From a bacterium UBP10_UBA1149 (GTDB lineage Bacteria > Desulfobacterota > Binatia > UBA1149): 18,651 nucleotides of DNA. A model generated the notes under the pieces. It searched no databases and was not told where the DNA came from. It was given only the letters and a program-made list of their open reading frames with translations. Made by a program: the position numbers and the translations under genes. The stretch lies in NCBI GenBank assembly GCA_002311335.1, contig DBZX01000014.1, positions 2,740-21,390 of the forward strand, given 5' to 3'. Of the stretch, positions 1-7,594 are shown piece by piece. Every line of letters begins with the position of its first letter. Position 1 is the stretch's first letter.

Positions 1-32
1 CGCCGGGCTGGGTAGCGCGGCCACCCGGGCTG

Positions 33-2459
33 CTAGAGCATGCTCACCGGGTCGACGTCTACCGACATGCGCACGTTGTCCTGCCGGCAGGGGTCTTTGA
101 GCACGTCGCGAATCCAGCCGGCAGCCGCAGCCGTGGTGGTGGCCGACGGGGCGCGCAGCTGCAGCACGAAGCGCCAGCGACCGCGCAGGCGCTCGAGCGG
201 GGCCGGTGCAGGCCCGCGGATTTCGAGCTCACTCATCTCTCGCGCAGCCGACACCGCCAGCCCGGCCGCTCGCTCGGCCATCAACGAGGCAGCGCCCTGC
301 TCGGGGGATTCGAAACGCAGCATGACCATGCGCGACCACGGGGGGTAGCCCAGTTCTTCGCGCTCGGCCAGCTCGGACTTGATGAAATCGGTGTAGCGGT
401 GCTCCAGCGCCAGCAGCACCGCCGGGTGATCGGGCTGGTAGGTCTGCAGCACTACCCTGCCCGGTTTTTCCCCCCGCCCCGCCCTGCCCGCCACCTGCGA
501 CAGCAACTGGAAGGTACGTTCGGACGCGCGAAAATCCGGCAGGCCCAGGGTCATGTCGGCGTGCACGACTCCCACCAGGGTGACCCCCGGCGCGTCGTGC
601 CCCTTGGCAATCATCTGCGTGCCGATGAGTACGTCGAACTCACCGCGTCGCCAGCGCGATAACATCGACTGCCCGACTCCCCGGCGCGAGGTGGTGTCGC
701 GGTCCATGCGCTCAATGCTTGCCTCGGGCAGCAACAGGGACACGGCGTCCTGCAGCCGCTGCGTGCCCAGGCCCTGTCCGCTGAGCCCGTCAGCACCGCA
801 GGACGGGCAGCACGACGGCGGTGGTTTTATGGTGTCACAGTGATGGCAGCGCAGCTCGCGGCGATCGCGGTGAAGCGTCAGCCTGACACTGCAGTTACTG
901 CAGTTCACCGCCTCTCCGCAGGCCCAGCACTGCAGCTGTGAGGCGTAGCCGCGGCGATTGAGAAAGAGCAGGGTCTGGCCGCCTTCCTCGGCGTTGCGTT
1001 TCATGAGGTAGCCCAGTCGATCGGATATGCCGCCCATTTTTTCGAGGTCGCGACCGCGCAGGTCGACCGTTTCGATGACAGGCATCGGCCGTTCGAGTAT
1101 CCTGTGCGGCAGGCGCAGGTGGCCGTAACGCTGCTCGTTGGCGTTGCGCCAGGTTTCGACCGAGGGGGTGGCCGATCCGAGCACCACAGGACAGCCGGCC
1201 ATGCTGGCCCTCACGATGGCAACGTCACGCCCGTTGTAGCGCACGCCGTCTTCCTGCTTGTACGATCCGTCGTGTTCTTCGTCGACCACCACGAGGCCCA
1301 GCTCGGCGATGGGTGCGAGCACAGCCGAACGTGCGCCGACCACGATGCGGGCCTCGCCACGCGCCACGCGCCGCCACTGGTCCCAACGCCGTCCGGCTCC
1401 GAGCTCGCTGTGCAGCACCGCCACCGTGGGCCCGAAACGAGCTACCAGGCGCGACACCAGCTGGTGGGTCAGTGATATCTCGGGCACCAGCACCAGCGCG
1501 CTTCGGCCCAGGGCCAGGGTGGCCGCTACCAGTTGCAGGTAGACCTCGGTCTTGCCGCTCGCGGTTACGCCCTCGAGCAAAAAGCTGCGGTAGCTGCCCA
1601 GTGCTTCGCTCACCGCTGCGACCGCGGCGGCCTGCTCCTCGTTGAGCTCAACGCGCTTGTCTTCCTCGCTCTCCGCGTCGTGCTCGCGGCAGAGCTCTTC
1701 CCGGCTGACCTCGACCAGCCCGGCTTCCTCGAGCGGGTGCAGCTTGTCACGCGTGGAACCGAAAAGCTCGGCCAGTTCGGCCAGGGTGGCGCGCCGCGCC
1801 GGGGTATCACGAAGGTGCTGGTAGAGTTGCAGTCGCACCGGTGCGCGGCTGCAGAGCTGCTCGGCGATTTCGTCGTCGGCCTTGAGCAGGCGCACGACCG
1901 TTCGGTATTGTTCGCTCACCTTCGCCGATTGCAGCAACTGCTCGACCTTGACCGCGCCGCGTTTCTCGAGCGTGGACACGACGGCGCGCAGCGAGCGACT
2001 TCCGGTGGCGCGCTCGAGCGAGGGCAGCTCCATGGCCTCGCCGCTTGACAGCAGCGCTTCGACAACCGCTCGTTGGGTGGGCGTGGATGCCTTGTCAGCG
2101 TCGAGCAGGCTGACGGTGGCTATGGAGGAGGAGGTGAGGCCCTTGCCCAGGGCCAGCGACACCACTTCGCCCAGGCTGCTGAGGTAGTAGTCGGCCATCC
2201 AGCGCGACAGCTTCAGCAGCTCTAGGGGAAACACCGGCTTGTCGTCGGTGACTTCGCTGAGATCGCGGCATTTTATTCCTGCCGGAGCTTGCGTTTCGAG
2301 CGCCGTCACCAGCGCGGTTACCTTTCGCCGTCCCAGCGGTACCAGCACGCGCACGCCAGGCTGCACGCGCTCGGCGAGGGACGCGGGCAGCGAGTAGCTC
2401 AGCGTGTCGATTCCGGGCACCGGCGGTAAGGGCACTACCGTGGCCCAGCCGGGGCTCAC
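33..2459 (-). CDS. priA: Primosomal protein N', replication restart helicase PriA
   Basis: PriA is a 3'-to-5' superfamily 2 DNA helicase that recognises abandoned replication forks and reloads the replisome. From the GTG at 2459 the product is 808 aa, a little longer than the E. coli protein (about 730). The N-terminal DNA-binding part covers about residues 1-110. The helicase core has Walker A GVTASGKT (297-304), the DEEH box (393-396), and the motif V/VI region with SERTFQLLSQVAGRAGR (about 646-662). Eight cysteines in CxxC pairs (511/514, 520/523, 538/541, 551/554) form the zinc-binding insertion typical of PriA. The open frame continues 315 codons upstream, but that part is low-complexity and antisense to the PilM-like and secretin genes. 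I therefore chose the GTG just before the conserved 'ATVVPLPPVPGID' start. A GGAGGA lies about 15 bases upstream, which is rather far, so the exact start is moderately certain. It is divergent from the next gene. Confidence 0.95.
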   Translation of the reverse strand: MSPGWATVVPLPPVPGIDTLSYSLPASLAERVQPGVRVLVPLGRRKVTALVTALETQAPAGIKCRDLSEVTDDKPVFPLELLKLSRWMADYYLSSLGEVVSLALGKGLTSSSIATVSLLDADKASTPTQRAVVEALLSSGEAMELPSLERATGSRSLRAVVSTLEKRGAVKVEQLLQSAKVSEQYRTVVRLLKADDEIAEQLCSRAPVRLQLYQHLRDTPARRATLAELAELFGSTRDKLHPLEEAGLVEVSREELCREHDAESEEDKRVELNEEQAAAVAAVSEALGSYRSFLLEGVTASGKTEVYLQLVAATLALGRSALVLVPEISLTHQLVSRLVARFGPTVAVLHSELGAGRRWDQWRRVARGEARIVVGARSAVLAPIAELGLVVVDEEHDGSYKQEDGVRYNGRDVAIVRASMAGCPVVLGSATPSVETWRNANEQRYGHLRLPHRILERPMPVIETVDLRGRDLEKMGGISDRLGYLMKRNAEEGGQTLLFLNRRGYASQLQCWACGEAVNCSNCSVRLTLHRDRRELRCHHCDTIKPPPSCCPSCGADGLSGQGLGTQRLQDAVSLLLPEASIERMDRDTTSRRGVGQSMLSRWRRGEFDVLIGTQMIAKGHDAPGVTLVGVVHADMTLGLPDFRASERTFQLLSQVAGRAGRGEKPGRVVLQTYQPDHPAVLLALEHRYTDFIKSELAEREELGYPPWSRMVMLRFESPEQGAASLMAERAAGLAVSAAREMSELEIRGPAPAPLERLRGRWRFVLQLRAPSATTTAAAAGWIRDVLKDPCRQDNVRMSVDVDPVSML

Positions 2460-2490
2460 CGTATCGCCTGCTTGTCCTCCAAGCGGGTCT

Positions 2491-2496
2491 ATTACA
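2491..2496 (-). promoter_or_regulatory. Candidate -10 element for priA
   Basis: The 82-base divergent gap between priA and the PilM-like gene contains TGTAAT on the minus strand, one mismatch from the sigma-70 -10 consensus. It lies about 32 bases upstream of the priA GTG. No convincing -35 element sits at the right spacing, so this is a weak candidate only. A GGAGGA (minus strand, about 2475-2480) downstream of it could serve as the priA ribosome-binding site. Confidence 0.25.
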
Positions 2497-2528
2497 GCTG
2501 AGTCGTTGACGGGGGCGGGGCCTGGGGT

Positions 2529-2533
2529 GGAAG
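2529..2533 (+). promoter_or_regulatory. Ribosome-binding site deciding the PilM-like start
   Basis: GGAAG lies 8 bases upstream of the GTG at 2542. It supports that start over the in-frame GTGs at 2404 and 2527. The first of those would run into the divergent priA gene. Confidence 0.5.
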
Positions 2534-2541
2534 CTGCCAAG

Positions 2542-3198
2542 GTGGCCTTTTGTAACTTCGAACGATGGAAACATCCACGCCGGGCCGTGTTCTGGCACCT
2601 GTCCCGCTCGGGATTGGTGGCCGCGGTGATAGAGGCCGCGGACGAGGAGCCGCTTTTACTGGCCTGCGCGGATGCGCAGGGGAGTCTCGGCTGTGCCGAT
2701 TCAACCGCTCGTGGGCTGCTGGTCTGCCCCGGAATAGCCGAGTTGGCGCTACTGTTGCGGGCCGCCGGGTTGCCGCAGGTAGCCGCCTTGTCGGCTGACT
2801 GCGGAGCGGTTGTCAGGGTGGCGGGCTCCGAGAGCGATCCAGCCGGGGCGGGCGACCCCGCCCCGGGCACGGTGCAGGTGCGGCTGAGTGCTGCTGCGGG
2901 GATGGTGGCTGGCGGCCCCGAAGAGCTGGTAGCAACAGCGCCCCGGCAACTGGTCGCCGGCGTGAAAACATTGTTCTCGGCCTGCGGCCTCAGGCTGGTT
3001 GAGCTGGGACTGGCAGAGATCGCGGCCGACAACCTGGCCGAGCTCTCGCCACCGGGTAACGGCGAGTCCGTCGATCCGCTGATGGCGGTTTCGGTGGCAC
3101 CGGGCTGCGAAGAGCAGGCCGGTCGACTCGGCTCGCGGCTGGTCGTGCCGGTGGGACTGGCCTTGGGGAGGATGGGTTTCGATGCCACGACGGGTTGA
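2542..3198 (+). CDS. Short PilM-like (type IV pilus assembly / GspL-MshI-like) protein
   Basis: This 218-aa product is alanine- and leucine-rich. I do not recognise it confidently from sequence alone. Two features recall PilM-family actin-like proteins. One is a helix-strand region at about residues 130-165 (ATAPRQLVAGV, then ACGLRLVELGLAEIAADN), like the segment 'APRELV...AGL' of PilM. The other is the C-terminal RLVVPVGLALGRMG (199-212), like the terminal 'VALGLALRG' of PilM. The context agrees: a secretin gene follows with a 17-base overlap, and shikimate genes come next, as in pilMNOPQ-aroKB loci. PilM proteins are usually about 350 aa. Here the N-terminal phosphate-binding 'GIDIG' motif is not visible, so nucleotide binding is doubtful. 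It could instead be a divergent GspL or MshI-type cytoplasmic domain. The start was chosen from the GGAAG upstream of GTG 2542. That this is a real gene is likely; its family is an inference. Confidence 0.6.
   Translation: MAFCNFERWKHPRRAVFWHLSRSGLVAAVIEAADEEPLLLACADAQGSLGCADSTARGLLVCPGIAELALLLRAAGLPQVAALSADCGAVVRVAGSESDPAGAGDPAPGTVQVRLSAAAGMVAGGPEELVATAPRQLVAGVKTLFSACGLRLVELGLAEIAADNLAELSPPGNGESVDPLMAVSVAPGCEEQAGRLGSRLVVPVGLALGRMGFDATTG
3165..3172 (+). promoter_or_regulatory. Strong ribosome-binding site of the secretin gene
   Basis: GGGGAGGA, one of the strongest Shine-Dalgarno matches I noticed in the window, ends 9 bases before the ATG at 3182. It lies inside the end of the PilM-like gene. 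It supports the ATG at 3182 over the TTG at 3278, and so supports a real N-terminal extension in front of the membrane segment of the secretin. Confidence 0.65.
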
Positions 3199-4654
3199 CC
3201 TGTTGGCCGGGCTCGGCCGTCGCGACACGGGTATCGGTAGCGTTGTCGGTGGCGTTGTCGGTGGCGGCAGCCCGCCTTTGTCGCGCAAGTGGTTGTTGCT
3301 GGGCTTTCTGTCGTTGTTGCCGCTGGGGTGGCTGGCCTGGCCGGTGTCGGTCGAGCCTCTGGCGGTGGCGGCATCGGCGGCTGCACCGGCAGCTTCATCG
3401 GCATCGACCGCTCCAGTTGCCGCAGCCGGGGAGCTGGCCGGCGCGGCTCGCGTGCTCAGCGGGGCGGTTGAAAGTCGGACGCTGGAGTACTGGCTCAGGG
3501 AAATAGCCGCGGGTGCCGAACTCGAGTTGGTACTCGACCCGGGCCTGGCGGCCGGTGAAATGGTGGCCAGTGTTTCCACGGCCGACTGGCGGCACAGGCT
3601 CGAGGCATACGCGCGCGTGGCCGGGTTCGCCTACCGGGTGGACAACGGGATACTCGAGGTGGGTGGCAGTGCTTCCCGGATGGAGGCGCGGCTGCCGGCG
3701 GGTGGCTCGCAGCGGCAGCCTTCTCGGGGCGGGCCCAGCGAACAGCTGCCCGCGCCAGGGGTAGAGAGGGTGTTGCCGCTGGGTTTTGCGCAGGCGGACA
3801 AGCTCGCCGCTGTGCTTGCCGGGGTGGTAGACAAAAACTTGGCCCGGCTGATCGCCGAGCCCCGCTCCAACAGCCTCATCATGCGGGGCGAGGCCACCGA
3901 GCTGGCAAAACTCGAGAGGCTGGTCAGCCTCGTGGACAAACCCAGGCAGGGCTTTCTGCTCGAGGCGCTCATCGTCGAGCTCTCGAGTACCGCGCGCGAC
4001 GAGCTCGGAGTGCAGTGGAACGTGAGTGGTCGTGTCGGTGCCGGCGTAGATTTTCCGTCGCCTTCGGCCGGTGGGTCTTCGGCTGCGCTCACCGTTGTCA
4101 CCACCGCCGCGGGGCACGCCATCGAGGCAAGGTTGGGAGCGCTCGAGGCCCAGGGAAGGGTGAGAATCGTATCGCGACCCAGGGTCATGATACTCGAGGG
4201 CGGCCGCGCCCGTATAGAGAGCGTGCGCGTGCTCAGGGTACGGTTGCCCGACAGCAACTCGGTAGTAACCGGGGCCGGCGAGGGCCAGGCGCAGGCCAAC
4301 CGTAAGGCTGTCGAAGAAATACGCGTTGGCGTCAGCATGCTGGTAAAGCCGCGCCTGCTCGGCGACGGTCGCGTGCTGCTCGACATAGAGGCGCGCTCGA
4401 GCACCCTGGGAGCGCCGCAGCCCCCTGACGGAATACCCGAGGAGTTGAGTCGCATGCTCAGCGCCGAGGTGGTGGTGGGCGACGGCGAGACCGCCATCCT
4501 GGGGGGTCTCAGGCGCGAGGGAAGCAGCTCCAACGGCGTCGGTCTGCCCTTGCTGTCGAGGGTGCCGGTGCTCGGCGCTCTCTTCGGCCGCCGCGAGGAG
4601 GAGAAGAAGAGCGAGGAGTTATTGATACTGGTCACGCCCCGGCTGCTGTCCTGA
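3182..4654 (+). CDS. Secretin (PilQ/GspD family), compact form
   Basis: Secretins form the outer-membrane ring through which type IV pili or type II secretion substrates pass. The 490-aa protein has an unusual N-terminal tail of about 36 residues, then a hydrophobic segment (37-55). An Ala-rich linker follows to about 90. An N0/STN-like domain covers about 92-160 and an N1-like repeat about 195-254 (RVLPLGFAQADKLAAVL, then AEPRSNSLIM). The secretin C-domain covers about 258-489. Its signatures are LGVQWN (275-280), VRIVSRPRVMILEGG (327-341), VGVSMLVKP (382-390), DGETAILGGL (434-443), LPLLSRVPVLGALF (455-468) and LLILVTPRLL (480-489). PilQ is usually about 700 aa with AMIN domains, which are absent here. 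The start overlaps the upstream gene by 17 bases and has an excellent ribosome-binding site. The secretin family is certain; whether it serves pili or secretion is not shown. Confidence 0.9.
   Translation: MPRRVDLLAGLGRRDTGIGSVVGGVVGGGSPPLSRKWLLLGFLSLLPLGWLAWPVSVEPLAVAASAAAPAASSASTAPVAAAGELAGAARVLSGAVESRTLEYWLREIAAGAELELVLDPGLAAGEMVASVSTADWRHRLEAYARVAGFAYRVDNGILEVGGSASRMEARLPAGGSQRQPSRGGPSEQLPAPGVERVLPLGFAQADKLAAVLAGVVDKNLARLIAEPRSNSLIMRGEATELAKLERLVSLVDKPRQGFLLEALIVELSSTARDELGVQWNVSGRVGAGVDFPSPSAGGSSAALTVVTTAAGHAIEARLGALEAQGRVRIVSRPRVMILEGGRARIESVRVLRVRLPDSNSVVTGAGEGQAQANRKAVEEIRVGVSMLVKPRLLGDGRVLLDIEARSSTLGAPQPPDGIPEELSRMLSAEVVVGDGETAILGGLRREGSSSNGVGLPLLSRVPVLGALFGRREEEKKSEELLILVTPRLLS
3242..3265 (+). 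repeat. 12-bp perfect tandem duplication in the secretin N-terminal tail
   Basis: GTTGTCGGTGGC occurs twice, back to back (3242-3253 and 3254-3265), encoding VVGG twice. A more degenerate copy (GTATCGGTAGC) lies just upstream. It falls in the Gly/Val-rich stretch between the charged N-terminus and the membrane segment. As an in-frame repeat it could vary in copy number without breaking the gene. Confidence 0.85.
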
Positions 4655-4734
4655 GCCAGGGGGTTGCGGGGTCCCTGGGCGCGGCCAGCGCACAGAATAG
4701 TTCCCTCTTCGGCCTGCTGTGCTAAGTTGGCGAC

Positions 4735-5898
4735 ATGCTTCGCTTTCTGACAGCCGGTGAGTCCCATGGGCCCTGCCTGACCGTGATAATCGAAGGCTTG
4801 CCTTCGGGTTGTACTGTCAGCGTGGAGGCAATCGACCAGCAGCTGGCCCGCCGCCAGCTGGGTTACGGGCGTGGCGGGCGCATGAAAATAGAGAAAGATC
4901 GGGCCGGTATACGTTCGGGGGTGCGCTGGGGCGAGACCCTGGGCAGTCCCGTAACCCTGGTGATCGAGAACCTCGATTGGAAAAACTGGACCAAGAAAAT
5001 GTCAGCCGACCCTGCCGATCGCGACCCCTCGCTGGCGGTGACCCGTCCGCGCCCGGGGCACGCCGATCTCGCGGGCAGCCTCAAGTACGACCACGAGGAC
5101 GTGCGCAACGTGCTCGAGCGGGCCTCCGCCCGCGAGACCACTGCGCGGGTGGCCGCGGGTGGCCTGGTGCGGCAGTTGCTCGAGCACTTTGGTGTGGCCG
5201 TGATGGGTTACTGCAGCGAAATAGGCGGGGTGACGGCTGACCACTCGGGCATGACACCCGAAAAGATATTCGCAGCAGCCGAGGATTCGCAGGTGCGCAT
5301 GGCCGACGCCGACGCCGAAAAGCGCGTGATCGAACTGATAGACGACTGCCGTAAAGACGGCGACACCCTGGGTGGAATCGTCGAGGTCTGCGTCACCGGC
5401 CTGCCGGTGGGGCTCGGCAGCTACGTTCACTGGGATCGCAAGACCGACTCGCGCCTGGCCGCCGCGCTGATGTCCATCCAGGCGACCAAGGGTGTTGAGT
5501 TTGGCGCCGGTTTTCACGCGTCGCGGGTACGCGGCTCGCAGGTGCACGACGAGATAGTGCTCACCGACGATGGCATTGGCCGTGCGTCAAACAACTACGG
5601 TGGTGTCGAGGGCGGCATGACATCGGGCGAACCGCTGTTGCTCAGGGTTGCCTTCAAACCGATATCAACCCTCATGAAGCCGCTGCGTTCGGTGGATCTC
5701 GCAACCGGCAAGGAGTCGAGCGCGGCCGTGGAGCGCTCCGACGTCGTCGCGATACCTGCGGCCGCTGTCATCGCCGAGAACGTGGTCGCCTTCGAACTCG
5801 CCCGCCTGTTCCTCGAGAAGTTCGGCGGCGACTCGCTGCGAGAAATCGAGCGCAACTACCAGGGCTATCTTAAGCAGGTCAAGGACAGTCTACCTTGA
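4735..5898 (+). CDS. aroC: Chorismate synthase
   Basis: AroC is the FMN-dependent lyase that turns 5-enolpyruvylshikimate-3-phosphate into chorismate, the last step of the shikimate pathway, in the cytoplasm. The 387-aa product is full length. It begins with the family start 'LRFLTAGESHGP' containing the conserved His11. It then has RRQLGYGRGGRMKIEKD (about 40-56), the HADLAGSLKY and ERASARETTARVA signatures (about 109-142), and GAGFHASRVRGSQVHDE in the C-terminal half. The length and motifs fit the longer AroC subtype seen in Bacillus and many deltaproteobacteria. ATG 4735 is the natural start, although only a weak ribosome-binding site is visible. It follows the secretin gene after 80 bases. 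Its stop overlaps the start of aroK in the sequence TTGA. About half of its isoleucines are ATA codons (9 of 18 by hand count). Confidence 0.98.
   Translation: MLRFLTAGESHGPCLTVIIEGLPSGCTVSVEAIDQQLARRQLGYGRGGRMKIEKDRAGIRSGVRWGETLGSPVTLVIENLDWKNWTKKMSADPADRDPSLAVTRPRPGHADLAGSLKYDHEDVRNVLERASARETTARVAAGGLVRQLLEHFGVAVMGYCSEIGGVTADHSGMTPEKIFAAAEDSQVRMADADAEKRVIELIDDCRKDGDTLGGIVEVCVTGLPVGLGSYVHWDRKTDSRLAAALMSIQATKGVEFGAGFHASRVRGSQVHDEIVLTDDGIGRASNNYGGVEGGMTSGEPLLLRVAFKPISTLMKPLRSVDLATGKESSAAVERSDVVAIPAAAVIAENVVAFELARLFLEKFGGDSLREIERNYQGYLKQVKDSLP
5881..5885 (+). promoter_or_regulatory. Ribosome-binding site supporting the TTG start of aroK
   Basis: AAGGA lies 9 bases before the TTG at 5895, inside the end of aroC. 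No ATG or GTG is available before the Walker A motif at the right distance. This site therefore decides the unusual start. Confidence 0.6.
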
Positions 5899-6473
5899 CC
5901 CAGGTAATCTTCACCGGGTTCATGGCCAGCGGTAAATCAGCCGTCGGCAGGCGATTGGCCCGGCGTTTGCGGAGACCGTTTATCGACCTTGACCAGCAGA
6001 TAGAGAAACGCGAAGGGCGCAGCGTAGCCGCCATCTTCGATAGCGACGGCGAGGCCGCGTTCAGGGAGATGGAGAGAGTGGCGGTGGATGTTCTCGGGGG
6101 AGAGCCCGAATCAGTGATAGCCACCGGCGGCGGTACCTTCGTGGACCCGGTCAACCGTGGTCGCCTGCGCGAGCTGGGCGTGGTGGTGTACCTCGCGACC
6201 GGCCTGGAGACCATCGTCGAACGGGTGTTGCGCAACGATAAGCGGCCGCTGGCTTCGGGCGAGGGCGCAGAGCAGAAGATTCGCGACCTGTGGAAACAAC
6301 GACTACCGGTGTACAGGCAGGCCGACATCATGATAGAGACCGACGGGCTCACCGTGGACCAGTCGGCTGCCCGCGTGCAGCGTATGATCGAGCCCTGGCT
6401 CAAGGGAGACGTGCCCGCGAGAAAAAAAGTCGCTACGGGTGACGGCAGCGACCCGGAGCACGACGCGAAATGA
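5895..6473 (+). CDS. aroK: Shikimate kinase
   Basis: AroK phosphorylates shikimate at the 3-hydroxyl with ATP, the fifth step of the chorismate pathway. The 192-aa protein has Walker A GFMASGKS (8-15). The shikimate-binding DLD (31-33), Arg57 in FREME and the GGG loop (78-80) are present, as is the lid with KRPL (116-119). The conserved RLPVYRQAD (136-144) follows. The last 20 or so residues are a hydrophilic tail beyond the usual end. The TTG start at 5895 overlaps the aroC stop by three bases (TTGA) and is preceded by AAGGA. The stop overlaps the aroB start as ATGA, so translational coupling through aroC-aroK-aroB is likely. The family is clear. Confidence 0.97.
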   Translation: MTQVIFTGFMASGKSAVGRRLARRLRRPFIDLDQQIEKREGRSVAAIFDSDGEAAFREMERVAVDVLGGEPESVIATGGGTFVDPVNRGRLRELGVVVYLATGLETIVERVLRNDKRPLASGEGAEQKIRDLWKQRLPVYRQADIMIETDGLTVDQSAARVQRMIEPWLKGDVPARKKVATGDGSDPEHDAK

Positions 6474-7579
6474 ACGAACCTCTACAGGTAACCGTACAAC
6501 TGGGCCCGCGCTCTTACGACATACGCGTGGGCGAAGGGCTGCTGTCTTCCTGTGGCAGCGCGGTGGCCGGGCTGGGGAATATTTCGCGGGTGATACTGGT
6601 CACCAACCCGACCGTGGACGCGCTCTACGGCGACACTGTGCGCGAATCGTTGGAGGCCGCTCCGGGGATCGAGTCCCCGGTGGCGACAGTAGAGATAGCC
6701 GACGGTGAAGAGCACAAGACCCTGGCCACAGTGGAGGGCATTTACGACCGGGTGCTTGAGCTCGGCGGCGATCGAAACGCGGTAGTGATTGCGCTCGGCG
6801 GCGGGGTGGTCGGTGACGTGGCCGGTTTTGCCGCGGCCACGGTCCTGAGGGGACTGCGCGTTGTCATGTTGCCCACCACGCTATTGGCGCAGGTCGATTC
6901 GTCGGTCGGAGGCAAGACAGGGGTGAACCGGCCTCAGGGGAAAAACCTGGTGGGGGCGTTTCACCAGCCGTCGCTGGTGCTGGCCGACACGGCTTGCCTG
7001 TCCACGCTATCGGGACGCGAGTACAGCGCCGGGCTGGCCGAGGTGGTCAAGCATGGCGTTGTAGCCGACGCCGAGTTGCTCGAGTTGCTTGAGCAGAAAA
7101 CCGACGCTGTCCTGGCCAGGGATCCGGCCGTGATGTCGTCGATAGTCGCACGCAATTGCGCGATAAAGGCCGACGTGGTTTCGCGTGACGAGACCGAGAA
7201 CGGCTTGCGGAGGATTCTTAATTTCGGCCACACGGTGGGGCATGCGCTGGAGCGGCTGACCGACTACAAGCGTTACGTTCACGGCGAGGCTGTATCGATA
7301 GGCATGGTAGCGGCGGCGCGGGTGTCACTGCAGCAGGGGGCCTGTGACGCGGCCTTCGTTGAACGGCTTGAATCCCTGCTCGACAGCCTGGGCCTGCCGA
7401 CGTCTCTGCCCGCGGGCCTTGATCGCGAGGCGGTCGCGGGCGCGGTCATGCACGACAAGAAAGCTTCTGGCGACGGCGTGGTGTTCATTCTGACCGAAGG
7501 CGCGGGCTCCTGTCGACAGCAGCTGCTCGATCCTGCTGATATCGCGGCCGCCATGGGAGACAGCGCCGCGGGTGTTTGA
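6470..7579 (+). CDS. aroB: 3-Dehydroquinate synthase
   Basis: AroB is an NAD- and metal-dependent enzyme. It cyclises DAHP to 3-dehydroquinate, the second step of the shikimate pathway. The 369-aa length is normal. Key motifs are the NAD-binding GGGVVGDVAGF (110-120), LPTTLLAQVDSSVGGKTGVN (134-153) and the metal-ligand sites. These last are Glu191 in LAEVVKHG, His254 in NFGHTVGHA and His271 in VHGEAVS. The ATG at 6470 overlaps the aroK stop by 4 bases, the classic coupled arrangement. The aroK-aroB order is the same as in many proteobacteria, where it follows pilQ. The next gene, aroQ, catalyses the next reaction and begins 15 bases after the stop. Confidence 0.98.
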   Translation: MNEPLQVTVQLGPRSYDIRVGEGLLSSCGSAVAGLGNISRVILVTNPTVDALYGDTVRESLEAAPGIESPVATVEIADGEEHKTLATVEGIYDRVLELGGDRNAVVIALGGGVVGDVAGFAAATVLRGLRVVMLPTTLLAQVDSSVGGKTGVNRPQGKNLVGAFHQPSLVLADTACLSTLSGREYSAGLAEVVKHGVVADAELLELLEQKTDAVLARDPAVMSSIVARNCAIKADVVSRDETENGLRRILNFGHTVGHALERLTDYKRYVHGEAVSIGMVAAARVSLQQGACDAAFVERLESLLDSLGLPTSLPAGLDREAVAGAVMHDKKASGDGVVFILTEGAGSCRQQLLDPADIAAAMGDSAAGV

Positions 7580-7594
7580 AGGTATCGCCGGGCG

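Noticed and set aside
1..32. Terminator after priA
   Set aside because: The 32 bases are GC-rich with only short pairing possible and no T-run on the minus strand. The window ends before more can be seen.
1533..2048. 171-codon plus-strand open frame inside priA
   Set aside because: It is a shadow of the priA helicase region, with no motif of its own.
2506..2511. TTGACG as a -35 element for the PilM-like gene
   Set aside because: No -10-like hexamer lies 15-19 bases downstream; that stretch is GC-rich.
2404..2541. Longer PilM-like start at GTG 2404
   Set aside because: It would overlap the divergent priA gene and adds Gly/Pro-rich residues. GTG 2542 has a proper ribosome-binding site.
2460..3404. 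Minus-strand open frame extending priA upstream by 315 codons
   Set aside because: It is Pro/Thr/Ala/Ser-rich low-complexity, antisense to the PilM-like and secretin genes, and precedes the conserved PriA N-terminus. It is an open-frame shadow of high-GC DNA.
4690..4722. GCACAG...CTGTGC inverted repeat upstream of aroC as an operator
   Set aside because: The arms are only 6 bases and 21 bases apart, with no extension and no known operator match. It is likely chance.
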